DNA of 22,593 nt, taken from the NCBI RefSeq assembly GCF_000496755.2, contig NZ_AYKS02000009.1:1-22593 (forward strand), read 5' to 3'. Position numbers and translations under genes: made by a program. Below, piece after piece: positions 1-8,189 of this stretch (the stretch's first letter is position 1; the number at the start of each line of letters is the position of its first letter). Origin of the DNA: Serratia sp. DD3. GTDB taxonomy: Bacteria > Pseudomonadota > Gammaproteobacteria > Enterobacterales > Enterobacteriaceae. The notes under the pieces were generated by a model. That model worked only from the letters and a program-made list of their open reading frames with translations. It had not been told where the DNA came from and made no database searches.

Positions 1-1833
1 GGCACGCTGCAACTGGATATTGCCGACAGTATCAAGGCCAGCAGCGAGGTGATTGTTAACGGCGGTATCGTCAACCTCAATGGCAACGACCAGCAGTTTA
101 ACCGTTTGAGCGGCAAGGGCAGCGAGGTTCAGTTGAATGGCGCTACCCTGACGGCGGTCAATGCCGATACCACGGTCAACAGCGACTATGCCGGGGCGAT
201 TACCGGCAACGGCTCCTTTATCAAAGACGGCAGCGGCAGCCTGACCCTGAGCGGCAATACCGCCTGGGTGGGGGACACTGAACTGCAAGGCGGCAGTCTG
301 ATTCTGGATGGCACCAGTGGCGGAGCGCAACTGACCAGCAATGTGATTGGTCAAAGTGGCACGCAACTGAGCCTGATTAACGGTGCCAGCCTGACCGGTT
401 GGATTGACCCGACGGATGTCAGCATTGACAGCAGCAGCCAGTGGACCATGACCGCAGATTCTTTGGTTAATGACCTCACTCATGGCGGCACGGTGACCTT
501 TGTCGCCCCAACGGCCAATAACTTCAAAACCCTGACGGTGGACGGTAACTACGTGGGCAACAATGGCCTGCTGGTGATGAACACCCAACTGGGGGATGAC
601 AGCTCACTGACCGATAAACTGGTGGTGGCGGGCAATACCTCGGGCAGCACCCGGGTGCAAATCAACAATGCTGGTGGGATCGGAGCCCAGACGCTGGAAG
701 GGATTGAAGTAGTGCGCGTCGGTGGTGAGTCCAACGGCGAGTTTGTACAAAACGGGCGTATTGTTGCCGGGGCGTATGACTATACCCTGGGCCGTGGCAG
801 TCAAGCGGGCACCGCAGGTAACTGGTACCTGACCAGCAAGTCGGGGGAGGATAATCACTCGGATATCCGCCCGGAAGCGGGGGCTTACAATGCCAACCTG
901 GCGGCAGCCAACAACATGTTCGTTACCCGTCTGCATGACCGTTTGGGGGAGACGCAGTACATTGACGCCCTGACCGGTGAGCACAAGGTCACCAGCCTGT
1001 GGCTGCGTAATGAAGGGGGGCACAATCGCGTTCGAGACGAAAGTGGCCAGTTGCGTACCCAGTCCAACCGTTATGTGCTGCAACTGGGTGGCGATATCGC
1101 CCAGTGGAGCCACAATGGTGCAGACCGCTTCCACCTCGGGTTAATGGCCGGTTATGGCGACACCAAGAGCAACACTGTATCGCGCCTGGGCTATGATGCC
1201 AAAGGGGCGGTAGACGGTTACAGCGTGGGGGCCTATGGCACCTGGTATGCCAATGCGGCGGACAAGTCGGGTTGGTATGTGGACAGCTGGTTGCAGTACA
1301 GCTGGTTCGACAACACGGTGACCGGTCAGGAGCAGGCTAGCGAAACCTACAAGTCGAAAGGGGTCAGCGCCTCGGTAGAGAGTGGTTATACCTTCAAGCT
1401 GGGAGAAAGTGTCGCCAACAACCTGAGCTACTTTATCCAACCGAAAGCCCAGTTGACCTGGATGGGCGTCAAAGCCGATGACCACCGTGAAGCGGGCGGC
1501 ACCTGGGTGAAAGGTGAAGGGGATGGCAACCTGCAGAGCCGGTTGGGGGTGAAAGCCTTTATCAACGGTTACAGCGACCAGGACAAGGGCAACCACCGGG
1601 TATTCCAGCCATTTGTCGAAGCCAACTGGGTGCATAACAGTAAGGACTTTGGCAGCAATCTGGATGGTTTGAGCATCAAGCAGGATGGTGCTGCCAATAT
1701 TGCCGAGCTGAAACTGGGTGTAGAAGGGCAACTCAACAAGCAGGTGAATCTGTGGGGTAATGTGGCCCAGCAAATGGGTAACAACGGTTACAGTGACACT
1801 GGCGTGATGTTGGGGGCTAAGTACAACTTCTAA
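1..1833 (+). CDS. Autotransporter adhesin, C-terminal part (5' end outside window)
   Basis: Type V secreted protein: a beta-helical passenger is exported through its own C-terminal outer-membrane barrel. The frame is open from base 1 without a stop, so the GTG at 49 is internal and the true start lies upstream. About 610 residues are visible. The first ~270 are repetitive, rich in Gly, Asn, Thr and Ser (LTLSGNTAWVGDTELQGG, LTVDGNYVGNNGLLVMNTQL), as in pertactin-like passengers. From about residue 320 (SLWLRNEGGHNRVRDESGQ) to the end alternating aromatic/hydrophobic strands match the autotransporter barrel, and the protein ends in GAKYNF with the terminal Phe expected for BAM-dependent outer-membrane insertion. 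The ligand cannot be read from this fragment. The family call is secure; adhesin is inferred from pertactin resemblance. The gene is single and followed by a terminator, so it is separate from the downstream transport operons. Confidence 0.93.
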   Translation, partial: GTLQLDIADSIKASSEVIVNGGIVNLNGNDQQFNRLSGKGSEVQLNGATLTAVNADTTVNSDYAGAITGNGSFIKDGSGSLTLSGNTAWVGDTELQGGSLILDGTSGGAQLTSNVIGQSGTQLSLINGASLTGWIDPTDVSIDSSSQWTMTADSLVNDLTHGGTVTFVAPTANNFKTLTVDGNYVGNNGLLVMNTQLGDDSSLTDKLVVAGNTSGSTRVQINNAGGIGAQTLEGIEVVRVGGESNGEFVQNGRIVAGAYDYTLGRGSQAGTAGNWYLTSKSGEDNHSDIRPEAGAYNANLAAANNMFVTRLHDRLGETQYIDALTGEHKVTSLWLRNEGGHNRVRDESGQLRTQSNRYVLQLGGDIAQWSHNGADRFHLGLMAGYGDTKSNTVSRLGYDAKGAVDGYSVGAYGTWYANAADKSGWYVDSWLQYSWFDNTVTGQEQASETYKSKGVSASVESGYTFKLGESVANNLSYFIQPKAQLTWMGVKADDHREAGGTWVKGEGDGNLQSRLGVKAFINGYSDQDKGNHRVFQPFVEANWVHNSKDFGSNLDGLSIKQDGAANIAELKLGVEGQLNKQVNLWGNVAQQMGNNGYSDTGVMLGAKYNF

Positions 1834-1853
1834 CACTCCCTTAGCCCGACCCT

Positions 1854-1893
1854 AAACTCCTCTACCACGATCCGCTGGTAGGGGAGTTTTTTT
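1854..1893 (+). terminator. Rho-independent terminator of the autotransporter gene
   Basis: A 14-bp stem (AAACTCCTCTACCA at 1854-1867 with TGGTAGGGGAGTTT at 1876-1889, one G-T wobble), an 8-nt loop and a run of seven T from 1887 to 1893. It starts 20 bases after the stop codon. It is the only classical intrinsic terminator I see in the window. Confidence 0.92.
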
Positions 1894-1990
1894 GCAATAT
1901 TTCCCTAATAACTGACTTGGTCAAGCATCTTCAAGTTAATTGAGTATTAGGTGGTATTCATTCAACTATTAAATCTCATCAATTTCCCCC

Positions 1991-2008
1991 ATCCTCAAGC
2001 ATGAGGAT
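1991..2008 (+). other. Small hairpin in the leader region of the first ABC operon
   Basis: ATCCTCA-AGCA-TGAGGAT is a perfect 7-bp stem with a tetraloop in the 230-base gap between the autotransporter terminator and the ABC ATPase. There is no U-tract, so it is not a terminator. It may lie in the operon leader. I cannot define a convincing promoter in this gap. GGTTAACC (2079-2086) and CTAGCTAG (2091-2098) are short perfect palindromes close to the start codon that could be operator elements. Confidence 0.3.
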
Positions 2009-2135
2009 TACAGGTGCAATGGTGAATCTACTGCCTGCTCCGCTGCGTTACTCTAAGGGTCATCTATACGTCATAAAAGGTTAACCCAAACTAGCTAGGT
2101 TGTACTGATAACTAACTGCAGAGATGTACGTGGGC

Positions 2136-3239
2136 ATGAGTTACTTATCATTGCATAACATCAGGAAAACCTGGGGCCATCAAATCGCACTTAATAACAT
2201 CAGTTTTGATGTGCAAGAAGGGGATTTCATCGCGCTGTTGGGGCCTTCTGGTTGTGGCAAATCGACAATGCTGCGTATCATTGCTGGCCTGGAGCAGGCC
2301 GATAGTGGCGCCATCTATTTCCAGCAAGCTGATGTTACAGGATTGACACCTTCTCAGCGAAAACTGTCGATGGTGTTTCAATCCTATGCCTTATTTCCTC
2401 ATCTCAATGTGCGTGAAAATTTGCTGTTTGGCCTGCGCGCTCGTGGTGAAGATAAGCGTCACTTTGCCACACGGTTGGACAGTGTCAGCCAACTGATGGA
2501 ACTTGACAGTTTATTAGAACGACTTCCGGCTCAACTTTCGGGGGGCCAGCAACAGCGTGTGGCACTGGGCCGCGCGGTGATTGCCAACAATAAGCTGTGC
2601 TTGATGGATGAACCGTTGTCAAATCTTGACGCCAAATTGCGTCAGAGCATGCGTCGTGAAATACGCAACCTTCAGAAAAAACTGGGTTTGACCATGGTGT
2701 ATGTGACCCACGATCAGACCGAAGCCATGAGTATGGCGGACAGCATTATTCTGCTCAACAATGGAAACATTGAACAGCATGATACCCCTGACAATGTGTA
2801 CAACAACCCAGCAACGATATTTGTCGCACAGTTCATTGGGGCGCCGCCGATGAATCTGCTGCCATTATTGCGCCAGAGTGAACACCATTATCTGGGCGAT
2901 ATGCAGGTGCCTGTGGTGGAGAACAGTCAGGAAGCCGAGCTGAGTCTTGGGTTACGGGCTGAAGATATCCAACTGACAGCAGAGGGGGACGGCAAGGTTA
3001 GCGGGCAAGTGGTCAGCTACGAATACATGGGGGCCGACACGCTTGTTGTATGCCAACTCGTCGATTCTCAAGAAACGATAACCGTTAAAATTCCGGGCAT
3101 GAAACATTTTGCTGAAAACGATACGGTTGGACTTCGTTGGGCAACGCATTCTCAATATTTCTTTTCCACGATAACTGGAAAACGTTGCTATGACGTTGAG
3201 CAAAAAATTTTACCTTTAGAAAAACGTTATGCCATGTAG
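2136..3239 (+). CDS. CUT1-type ABC importer ATPase (MalK/UgpC-like)
   Basis: Cytoplasmic ATPase energising the importer encoded just downstream. Counting from ATG 2136: Walker A GPSGCGKST at residues 36-44, ABC signature LSGGQQQR at 134-141, Walker B LCLMDEP ending in D158-E159, D-loop SNLDAK, and switch histidine H192 in VTHDQTEAM. A ~130-residue C-terminal extension fits the TOBE/MOBE regulatory domain of MalK/UgpC/PotA proteins, and 367 residues is the usual family length. Two in-frame ATGs compete. I chose 2136 because MSYLSLHNIRKTWG aligns with the normal N-terminus of the family; 2124 would add four residues. Neither has a strong Shine-Dalgarno sequence. First gene of a four-gene operon; the binding-protein gene follows after 38 bases. 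Substrate cannot be read from the ATPase. Confidence 0.93.
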   Translation: MSYLSLHNIRKTWGHQIALNNISFDVQEGDFIALLGPSGCGKSTMLRIIAGLEQADSGAIYFQQADVTGLTPSQRKLSMVFQSYALFPHLNVRENLLFGLRARGEDKRHFATRLDSVSQLMELDSLLERLPAQLSGGQQQRVALGRAVIANNKLCLMDEPLSNLDAKLRQSMRREIRNLQKKLGLTMVYVTHDQTEAMSMADSIILLNNGNIEQHDTPDNVYNNPATIFVAQFIGAPPMNLLPLLRQSEHHYLGDMQVPVVENSQEAELSLGLRAEDIQLTAEGDGKVSGQVVSYEYMGADTLVVCQLVDSQETITVKIPGMKHFAENDTVGLRWATHSQYFFSTITGKRCYDVEQKILPLEKRYAM

Positions 3240-3277
3240 TTATTTTTTATTCATGCTGATTTTAGAAAGGGGAAAAT

Positions 3278-4558
3278 ATGTCTTTAATTCTGCGCTTATC
3301 ACGTTTAGCTACGACGCTACTCATCGTTACTGGAACTTCTGCTTTTGCTGCTGATGCAGTTAAATTGCAAATGTATTATCCGATCGCTGTAGGGGGAAAA
3401 GTCAGCCAGACTGTCGATACATTGGTTGCTGATTTTGAAAAAACACACCCTGATATTAAAATTCAACCCGTCTATACTGGCGATTACGCCACCACTGTAA
3501 CCAAAGCATTAACCGCTTTTCGTGGTGGTAACGCGCCGCAATTAGCTGTTATTGGTGATATTGAAGTTTATTCCCTGATGGATGCTGGCGCTATTCTGCC
3601 TGTCAGTGACTTAGCTAACGAACCGTCAGATAAAGCGTGGATTGATGGTTTTTATCCTGCCTTCCTGCGCCATATTGATGGGAAGGTCTGGAGTATCCCT
3701 TTCCAACGTTCTACCGTGGTACTGTATTGGAACAAGCAAGCGTTTGAAAAGGCCGGTCTGGACGGAGAAACACCGCCTGCCAATTGGCAGCAGGTGGTTG
3801 ATTTTGGCAAGAAATTGGTGATCCGTGATGGCGATAATGTCGAGCAATGGGGCATTGAAATTCCATCAACACCCAACGGTTATTGGAATTTCCAAGGTAT
3901 CGCAGCCACTAATGGTAGCCATCTGGATAATGGCAAGGGTACCGCAGTGACCTTTAATACTCCATCTACCATTGAAGCATTGCAATGGCTGACCGATTTG
4001 GGCCAGAAAGAAGGAGTATCACCAAAAGGGACCATCACATGGGGGACGACACCGCAAGATTTTATTGATGGCAAAACAGCGATGATGGTCACCACCACCG
4101 GTAACCTGACCACTGTGCGCGAAAACGTCAAATTTCCATTTGGCGTGGCAATGTTGCCAGAGAAAACCCAGCGTGGCAGCCCTACTGGCGGCGGCAACCT
4201 TTATATCTTCAAAAATACCACGCCGGAACAACAAAAAGCGGCGATGGAGTTCATTCGCTGGGTATCAGCTCCAGAGCAAGCTGCTCGCTGGAGTATTGCT
4301 ACAGGTTATGTCGCCACATCCCCTGCAGCCTGGGAGACATCAGCCATGAAAGACTATGTCAAGCAGGTACCTCAGGCGTTAGTGGCTCGCGAGCAGCTAA
4401 AATATTCGCAACCTGAGCTGGCTACCTATCGAAGTGTACAGATTCAAGAGTTACTTAACCGCGCTATAGAAGCGGCAGTCACTCAGAGCAAGGCACCGGA
4501 ACAGGCCCTTGAAGCTGCACAGAAACAGGCTGATCGTCTGCTGAAACCCTACCAGTAA
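3278..4558 (+). CDS. Periplasmic binding protein of CUT1 importer (UgpB-like)
   Basis: Extracytoplasmic solute-binding protein family 1, 426 residues, which captures the ligand in the periplasm. The signal peptide is clear: basic start, hydrophobic core TLLIVTGTSAFA, cleavage probably after Ala24 (SAFA|AD). No lipobox, so it should be a soluble periplasmic protein. The mature part has family hallmarks: FEKTHPDIKIQPVYTGDY, ALTAFRGGNAPQLAVIGD, IDGKVWSIPFQRSTVVLYWN, DFIDGKTAMMVTTTGNLTTV and FPFGVAMLPE. These resemble E. coli UgpB as I remember it (sn-glycerol-3-phosphate/glycerophosphodiester binder), including the YNGDY/FRTGNAP and YYNKDAFKKAGLD regions. Glycerol-phosphate-like or sugar ligands are therefore candidates, not established. 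The start has a strong RBS (AAAGGGGA) 5 bases upstream. Confidence 0.92.
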   Translation: MSLILRLSRLATTLLIVTGTSAFAADAVKLQMYYPIAVGGKVSQTVDTLVADFEKTHPDIKIQPVYTGDYATTVTKALTAFRGGNAPQLAVIGDIEVYSLMDAGAILPVSDLANEPSDKAWIDGFYPAFLRHIDGKVWSIPFQRSTVVLYWNKQAFEKAGLDGETPPANWQQVVDFGKKLVIRDGDNVEQWGIEIPSTPNGYWNFQGIAATNGSHLDNGKGTAVTFNTPSTIEALQWLTDLGQKEGVSPKGTITWGTTPQDFIDGKTAMMVTTTGNLTTVRENVKFPFGVAMLPEKTQRGSPTGGGNLYIFKNTTPEQQKAAMEFIRWVSAPEQAARWSIATGYVATSPAAWETSAMKDYVKQVPQALVAREQLKYSQPELATYRSVQIQELLNRAIEAAVTQSKAPEQALEAAQKQADRLLKPYQ

Positions 4559-4568
4559 TGGGTAACAC

Positions 4569-5480
4569 ATGAACACTCTTTATCAGGTTAGCCATGTGAC
4601 GTATCGCCGGGGTATATCAATACAGATTTATGGTTACCTATTGCTACTCCCTGCCTTGGCTTTCCTGTTTATGTTTACTCATTATCCCGCCTTGGCAACT
4701 GTGTGGGAAAGTTTATTCAGCTCAGCTCAGGGTACCACACCAGCACGTTTTGTTGGGCTGGATAATTACCATGCATTACTGGATGATGAAGTTTTTCTGA
4801 TCTCGCTGCGCAATAACTTGCTGTATGCGATTATTACTATTCCACTGGCAGTGGTATTGGCTTTAATGATGGCTTTAGCGGTTAATCGGCATTTGCGTGG
4901 TAATGCTATCATCCGTTCAGCATTTTTTATTCCCTCGTTGCTGCCCATGGTTGCCATTGCAAATTTATGGCTATTTTTTTACACGCCACAGTTGGGGTTG
5001 CTCAATAAGTTATTGGCGCTGTTTTCCCTACCTGCCATCAATTGGTTAGGTGACCCGGATACAGCATTATATTGCCTGATGGTGGTCTCAATTTGGCGTG
5101 AAGCCGGCTTTTTCATGATTTTTTATCTAGCCGCTTTGCAGCAAATTGACCCTAAGTTAGCCGAAGCCGCCGAGATAGAAGGGGCCTCGCGACGCTATTT
5201 CTTCAGGCGTGTACAGTGGCCTTTATTGATGCCTACTACGCTGTTTATTTTGATTAATGCTGCAATGAATGCTTTTCGTATTGTCGATCAAGTGATTGCC
5301 ATGACCAATGGTGGACCCAACAACAGTACCAGTTTATTACTGTTTTACATCTATCAGACTGCTTTTAGCTTTTGGGATTTGCCCTATGCTTCCGCCATGA
5401 CGGTGGTATTGTTAGTGATACTGGCAGGGATTGCACTGATTAAATTTAATCTGCTGGATAAGAGAGCGCATTACCAATGA
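4569..5480 (+). CDS. CUT1 ABC importer permease 1 (MalF/UgpA-like)
   Basis: Inner-membrane subunit, 303 residues, about six transmembrane helices (for example YLLLLPALAFLFMF near residue 23). The permease-ATPase coupling (EAA) loop is present as EAAEIEGASRRYFFRRVQWP near residue 200. The motif RFVGLDNYHALLDDEVFLISLRN after helix 1 is characteristic of the MalF/UgpA branch. It begins 10 bases after the binding-protein gene and overlaps the next permease by 4 bases, so translation of the two permeases is probably coupled. It should form a heterodimer with that permease and dock to the ATPase at 2136-3239. Confidence 0.93.
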   Translation: MNTLYQVSHVTYRRGISIQIYGYLLLLPALAFLFMFTHYPALATVWESLFSSAQGTTPARFVGLDNYHALLDDEVFLISLRNNLLYAIITIPLAVVLALMMALAVNRHLRGNAIIRSAFFIPSLLPMVAIANLWLFFYTPQLGLLNKLLALFSLPAINWLGDPDTALYCLMVVSIWREAGFFMIFYLAALQQIDPKLAEAAEIEGASRRYFFRRVQWPLLMPTTLFILINAAMNAFRIVDQVIAMTNGGPNNSTSLLLFYIYQTAFSFWDLPYASAMTVVLLVILAGIALIKFNLLDKRAHYQ

Positions 5481-6319
5481 GCCTGATAATAACCCTAACT
5501 CACTCACGAAGCTTTTCGATCAAAAAAATCTGCTTAAACTTTGTGATCTGGGTAGCCGCATTGTTGTGGTTTTTGCCAATTTTGGTTGCTATATGGGTAG
5601 CAATTCATCCAGCATCTGAACAAGGGAATATCTCACTCTTTACCGCACTGACTTTACAGAATTTTGTCAATGCCTGGCAGGCTGCACCATTTGAACGTTA
5701 TTTTCTGAATACTATTATGTTGGTATTGATGATTATCATCTGCCAGTTAGTACTAGCGACGATGGCTGCCTATGCATTGGTACGTTTCCGCCTCAAATGG
5801 TCCGGCATATTATTCTCATTAATATTATTGCAGCTAATGATTAGCCCGGATGTGTTAATTCTTAATAATTATAAAACTATCAGTGCATTCGGCTTAAGAG
5901 ATTCCCTATTGGGAATTGCACTGCCTTATTTTGCTTCGGCTTTCGCTATTTTTTTGTTGCGTCAGACGTTTAAAAGTATTCCAGTGGTGCTGGAAGAAGC
6001 GGCTATTGTTGAAGGTGCCAGCCGTTTTTATATTTTACGCAGGATTTATATTCCGTTAGCCAAACCGATCTATGTTGCATTTGCATTAGTATCAATAAGT
6101 TTTCACTGGAACGATTTCCTTTGGCCACTGGTGATCACTGATTCCGTTAAGGTACGCCCATTAACAGTCGGGTTACAATTATTTTCAGCACCGGAGCAAG
6201 GTGTACAGTGGGCTTTGATAGGTGCTGCGACCCTTATTACATCATTACCATTATTGATACTTTTTTTGATTTTTCAGCGTCAGTTTGTTCAATCTTTTAT
6301 GCGTGCCGGCATTCGCTAG
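5477..6319 (+). CDS. CUT1 ABC importer permease 2 (MalG/UgpE-like)
   Basis: Second inner-membrane subunit, 280 residues, six predicted helices. N-terminal helix VIWVAALLWFLPILVAIWVAIHP, then the MalG-type region (NTIMLVLMIIICQLVLATMAAYALVRFRLKWSG) and an EAA loop EEAAIVEGASRFYILRRIYIP near residue 175. SFHWNDFLWPLVITDS is typical of MalG/UgpE permeases. The start overlaps the preceding stop as ATGA (5477-5480). Last gene of the first importer operon. No enzyme is encoded within this operon, so substrate assignment depends on neighbours. Confidence 0.93.
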   Translation: MSLIITLTHSRSFSIKKICLNFVIWVAALLWFLPILVAIWVAIHPASEQGNISLFTALTLQNFVNAWQAAPFERYFLNTIMLVLMIIICQLVLATMAAYALVRFRLKWSGILFSLILLQLMISPDVLILNNYKTISAFGLRDSLLGIALPYFASAFAIFLLRQTFKSIPVVLEEAAIVEGASRFYILRRIYIPLAKPIYVAFALVSISFHWNDFLWPLVITDSVKVRPLTVGLQLFSAPEQGVQWALIGAATLITSLPLLILFLIFQRQFVQSFMRAGIR

Positions 6320-6353
6320 CATCAATAACGTTGAGGTTTGCCCATTTGAATGG

Positions 6354-6374
6354 ACAGGATAATAACCTGTTTTA
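6354..6374 (+). terminator. Possible weak terminator after the first ABC operon
   Basis: ACAGG (6354-6358) and CCTGT (6366-6370) form a 5-bp stem with a 7-nt AT loop followed by TTTTA. It is short and could be fortuitous. The rest of the 224-base gap (6320-6543) contains TATAAT at 6451-6456 without a convincing -35 box and no gene. The second operon may therefore have its own promoter here, but read-through is possible. Confidence 0.25.
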
Positions 6375-6543
6375 CCAGTGGGATATTTGTAAAAATTTCA
6401 GACTAATATCCGCAATATCCTCACCTGACAAGGAACGACATTTACTGTCATATAATGATCACGGTTGCGTAATCATTCTGATTTTATAGGTATGCAATGC
6501 TCCTTGCTGTTTTATGACAGTAGCTATTCACCAGGAGAATTGT

Positions 6544-8082
6544 ATGAATTATATAAATAGAATCACTCTACTACTTGTAATGGTAGCCACATGCGTTATG
6601 GGTTCGGCAGTTCAAGCTCAGGCGCGTTCGCTTATCGTTGCAGTACCGAGTTTACCGCCAACATTGGAGCCAATGGGCGAAAATGCTAATCGTCTTGCCC
6701 GGATTACATATAGCATTTTTGAAACCCTGATCCGTCTGGATCAATTTACTGGGGAAATGAAACCAGGCCTTGCTGAATCGTGGAAGCGTATTGATGCACG
6801 GACTGTGGAGTTCAAGCTTCGCAAAGGAGTCAAATTTCATGATGGCAATGAGATGACTGCTGAAGATGTGGTTTTTTCCTTTGGACCTGAACGGTTCCTT
6901 GCTGAACAAGCCCCCGGTCGTATTTTGGCAGCACCCTTTCTTGGTGTAGTGGAAAAAGTTGAAGCTATCGATCCTTATACAGTCAGAGTTACGGCTAATG
7001 TTGCAGACCCACTGCTGGAAAAGCGCTTTTCTACGCGCATGTCGGAAATCATTTCCCAAAAGGCCTATTTAGCCGCCGGCGGATGGGATAAATGGAGTCA
7101 AAAACCCGTAGGTACTGGCCCTTATAAAATAGCGACCTTTGCATTGAGTAACCGTTTGGAGTTGGAGCGGTTTGATGGTTATTGGGATACCCCTGCGCCG
7201 GCTGATAAATTATCTTTTATTGAAGTCTCTGAACTGTCAGCAAGAATGGCAGGTTTGCGCTCCGGTGAGTTTGATATCATCACCGAGTTGGCACCCGATC
7301 AAATGGCAACCCTAAGCAATGTCAAGAACATTGAAGTGGTTGGTGGGCCGGTAGAGAATATCTATGGCTTAGTGTTTGATACCAAAAGCAGTCCTACTTT
7401 GCGCGACCCCCGCATCCGCCAAGCCATTTCACATGCTATCGATCGCAAGGCTATTGTCGATGCTTTGTTTATGGGGCGCACAACAGTGGCGAATTCATGG
7501 CAGATGAAAACCTTTGGCAATATGTACATTCCTGAAATGGATAAGGAGATGTATGACCCTGAACTGGCTAAAAAGCTGGTGAAGGAATCAGGTTATAAAG
7601 GCGAGCCAATTGTATGGCGCTTATTACCCGGTTACTACACGCTGGAAGTGTCGGTCACTCAAGCTATTGAGCAAATGCTGCACAATGTCGGTTTGAATAT
7701 CAAATTAGAGATCAAAGAAAACTGGGAGCAAGTTGAAGCCCAAAGTCCAACACGAATGATCAACAACGCTTCAGTCACTGGTTATTACCAGGATCCTGTA
7801 GGGCAGTTGTGGCGTCGCTTCAAGCCAGTAGCACCTTGGCGCAAAAAAGAGTTTTTCACCATGCCTGAGCGCTTTGATCAGCTCGGCACCATTTTGGAAA
7901 GCTCTGTGGACCTGAAGGAGCGTCAGGAAGCCTTTAAGGGGATGCTGAAGGAAATGGCAGCAAACCCGACAGCCACTCCGCTGTATATGTTGCCGATGTT
8001 CTATGCCAAAAAGGCAGACTTTCAATGGAAGGCCGGTGTCATGGAGTTTATGGATTTTTCAGCTCGAAATTTACACTTTTAA
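6544..8082 (+). CDS. Periplasmic substrate-binding protein, family 5 (DppA/OppA type)
   Basis: Extracytoplasmic binding protein of the peptide/nickel/opine class, 512 residues, normal family length. I start at ATG 6544, preceded by CAGGAGAATTGT (AGGAG RBS); an upstream in-frame ATG at 6514 would put ten polar residues before the signal peptide. Signal sequence: MNYINR, hydrophobic core ITLLLVMVATCVMGS, cleavage near AVQAQA|RS. Cys17 is not in a valid lipobox. Family motifs: RITYSIFETLIRLD, MKPGLAESWKRID, VEFKLRKGVKFHDGN, MTAEDVVFSF, VGTGPYKI, RLELERFDGYWD, DPRIRQAISHAIDRKAIVDALFMG. This class binds diverse ligands (peptides, glutathione, heme, opines, oligosaccharides), so the ligand is not assigned. 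It heads the second importer operon. Confidence 0.92.
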   Translation: MNYINRITLLLVMVATCVMGSAVQAQARSLIVAVPSLPPTLEPMGENANRLARITYSIFETLIRLDQFTGEMKPGLAESWKRIDARTVEFKLRKGVKFHDGNEMTAEDVVFSFGPERFLAEQAPGRILAAPFLGVVEKVEAIDPYTVRVTANVADPLLEKRFSTRMSEIISQKAYLAAGGWDKWSQKPVGTGPYKIATFALSNRLELERFDGYWDTPAPADKLSFIEVSELSARMAGLRSGEFDIITELAPDQMATLSNVKNIEVVGGPVENIYGLVFDTKSSPTLRDPRIRQAISHAIDRKAIVDALFMGRTTVANSWQMKTFGNMYIPEMDKEMYDPELAKKLVKESGYKGEPIVWRLLPGYYTLEVSVTQAIEQMLHNVGLNIKLEIKENWEQVEAQSPTRMINNASVTGYYQDPVGQLWRRFKPVAPWRKKEFFTMPERFDQLGTILESSVDLKERQEAFKGMLKEMAANPTATPLYMLPMFYAKKADFQWKAGVMEFMDFSARNLHF

Positions 8083-8140
8083 CATAATGACAACGTAACA
8101 CTGTTCTGACAAAGCAAAGGGCAATGTTCACGATTGGAAT

Positions 8141-8170
8141 CACGATGCAGTGATGCGTTACTGCATCGTG
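8141..8170 (+). other. Long perfect hairpin between binding-protein and ATPase genes
   Basis: CACGATGCAGT (8141-8151) and ACTGCATCGTG (8160-8170) form a perfect 11-bp stem with an 8-nt loop, in the 107-base gap after the binding-protein gene. There is no immediate U-tract (TAAACAGGATTTTT follows), so it is not a classical terminator. Such intercistronic stem-loops are known to protect the upstream binding-protein mRNA from 3' decay and to lower downstream expression. That role is inferred here. Confidence 0.75.
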
Positions 8171-8189
8171 TAAACAGGATTTTTGAGCT

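Noticed and set aside
604..1836. Long minus-strand ORFs of 176 and 231 codons opposite the autotransporter barrel
   Set aside because: They lie entirely antisense to a clear beta-barrel coding sequence and show no recognisable domain; the high-GC codon bias of the barrel explains the open frame.
6208..6489. 93-codon + strand ORF spanning the end of the permease gene and the following gap
   Set aside because: Mostly a frame-shadow of the permease; no RBS and no recognisable protein features in the intergenic part.
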